A DNA stretch of 23,014 nt from CALIZF01 sp046292445 (GTDB lineage: Bacteria; Pseudomonadota; Alphaproteobacteria; Rhodobacterales; Rhodobacteraceae). The position numbers and the translations under genes are program-made. The stretch is from positions 1-23,014 of the forward strand of contig JBKBQT010000033.1 of NCBI GenBank assembly GCA_046292445.1. Reading direction: 5' to 3'. This document shows, in pieces, positions 22,883 through 23,014 of the stretch; position 1 is the stretch's first letter; the number at the start of each line of letters is the position of its first letter. Under the pieces are notes generated by a model, which was not told the origin of the DNA, did no database searches, and was given only the letters and a program-made list of their open reading frames with translations.

Positions 22883-23014
22883 ATGCTGATGCTGACCTGC
22901 CCTGCCTGCGGCGTGACCGCCGAGGAAACCGAATTCCTGCCCGGCGGCGGGGGGGCGCCGCGCCGCCGCCGCGCCCGGCGCGGCGGCGCCGCCCGCGAGG
23001 CCGAGCACATAACA
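22883..23014 (+). CDS. soxD: sarcosine oxidase delta subunit, N-terminal part
   Basis: Only the first 44 codons are in the window. The start MLMLTCPACGVTAEETEF is the family N-terminus with the first two zinc-binding cysteines (C-P-x-C). In homologues PGG is then followed by EAH--R and a Gly/Ser/Asp stretch; here it is followed by GGAPRRRRARRGGAAREAEH, which is Arg/Gly-rich and unlike the family. The change begins in a G-run (22949-22955) and continues through a palindromic GC-only stretch. This may be a divergent variable loop or the result of an indel. The frame stays open to the window edge. Confidence 0.72.
   Translation, partial: MLMLTCPACGVTAEETEFLPGGGGAPRRRRARRGGAAREAEHIT

Noticed and set aside
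1..23014. tRNA genes, CRISPR arrays, transposases, phage or defence islands
   Set aside because: I found no cloverleaf-like sequence, regularly spaced repeats, transposase motifs or integrases on either strand by eye.

Overview
This is a very GC-rich window (roughly 70% or more, with strong G/C at third codon positions) from an alphaproteobacterial chromosome, most likely a member of the Rhodobacterales (Paracoccaceae/Roseobacteraceae type). The reasons are the heterotetrameric sarcosine oxidase genes, the alphaproteobacterial CcmI, DUF1289, DUF3775, DUF305 and Lys-rich small proteins, and an intergenic hairpin-plus-GGATATTT repeat of a kind I associate with this order. I see no phage, transposase, CRISPR array, rRNA or tRNA. 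The content is mainly housekeeping and metabolic genes with small conserved proteins of unknown function.

Layout, left to right. 1-321 is the end of a class V aminotransferase. 448-2019 holds a secreted DUF305 protein and a histidinol-phosphate-type aminotransferase. 2265-3126 holds a 41-residue Lys-rich protein and a small protein resembling a DNA-associated module; all of 448-3126 reads on the minus strand. 3438-5162 carries an epoxide-hydrolase-like enzyme and a secreted tandem SH3 protein whose frame is broken at a G6 tract. The long valS gene (5175-8303, minus) follows, then a two-helix membrane protein, then a divergent Lrp-type regulator and ornithine/lysine-type decarboxylase.

11069-14435 contains an orphan molybdenum hydroxylase large subunit overlapping or abutting a DUF2235 hydrolase whose start is puzzling. 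A cytochrome P450 (minus) diverges from dusA. DUF3775 diverges from a TSUP permease, which is followed by a phytanoyl-CoA-dioxygenase-like protein. The minus operon ccmI-ruvX-DUF1289 then diverges from the sarcosine oxidase locus: soxB, a small membrane protein and the beginning of soxD, cut by the window edge.

No single large new system is evident. The items most worth checking are the broken SH3 gene, the three-copy intergenic element, the odd soxB-soxD interval with a divergent soxD beginning, and the DUF2235 reading frame that appears to begin before any usual start codon.
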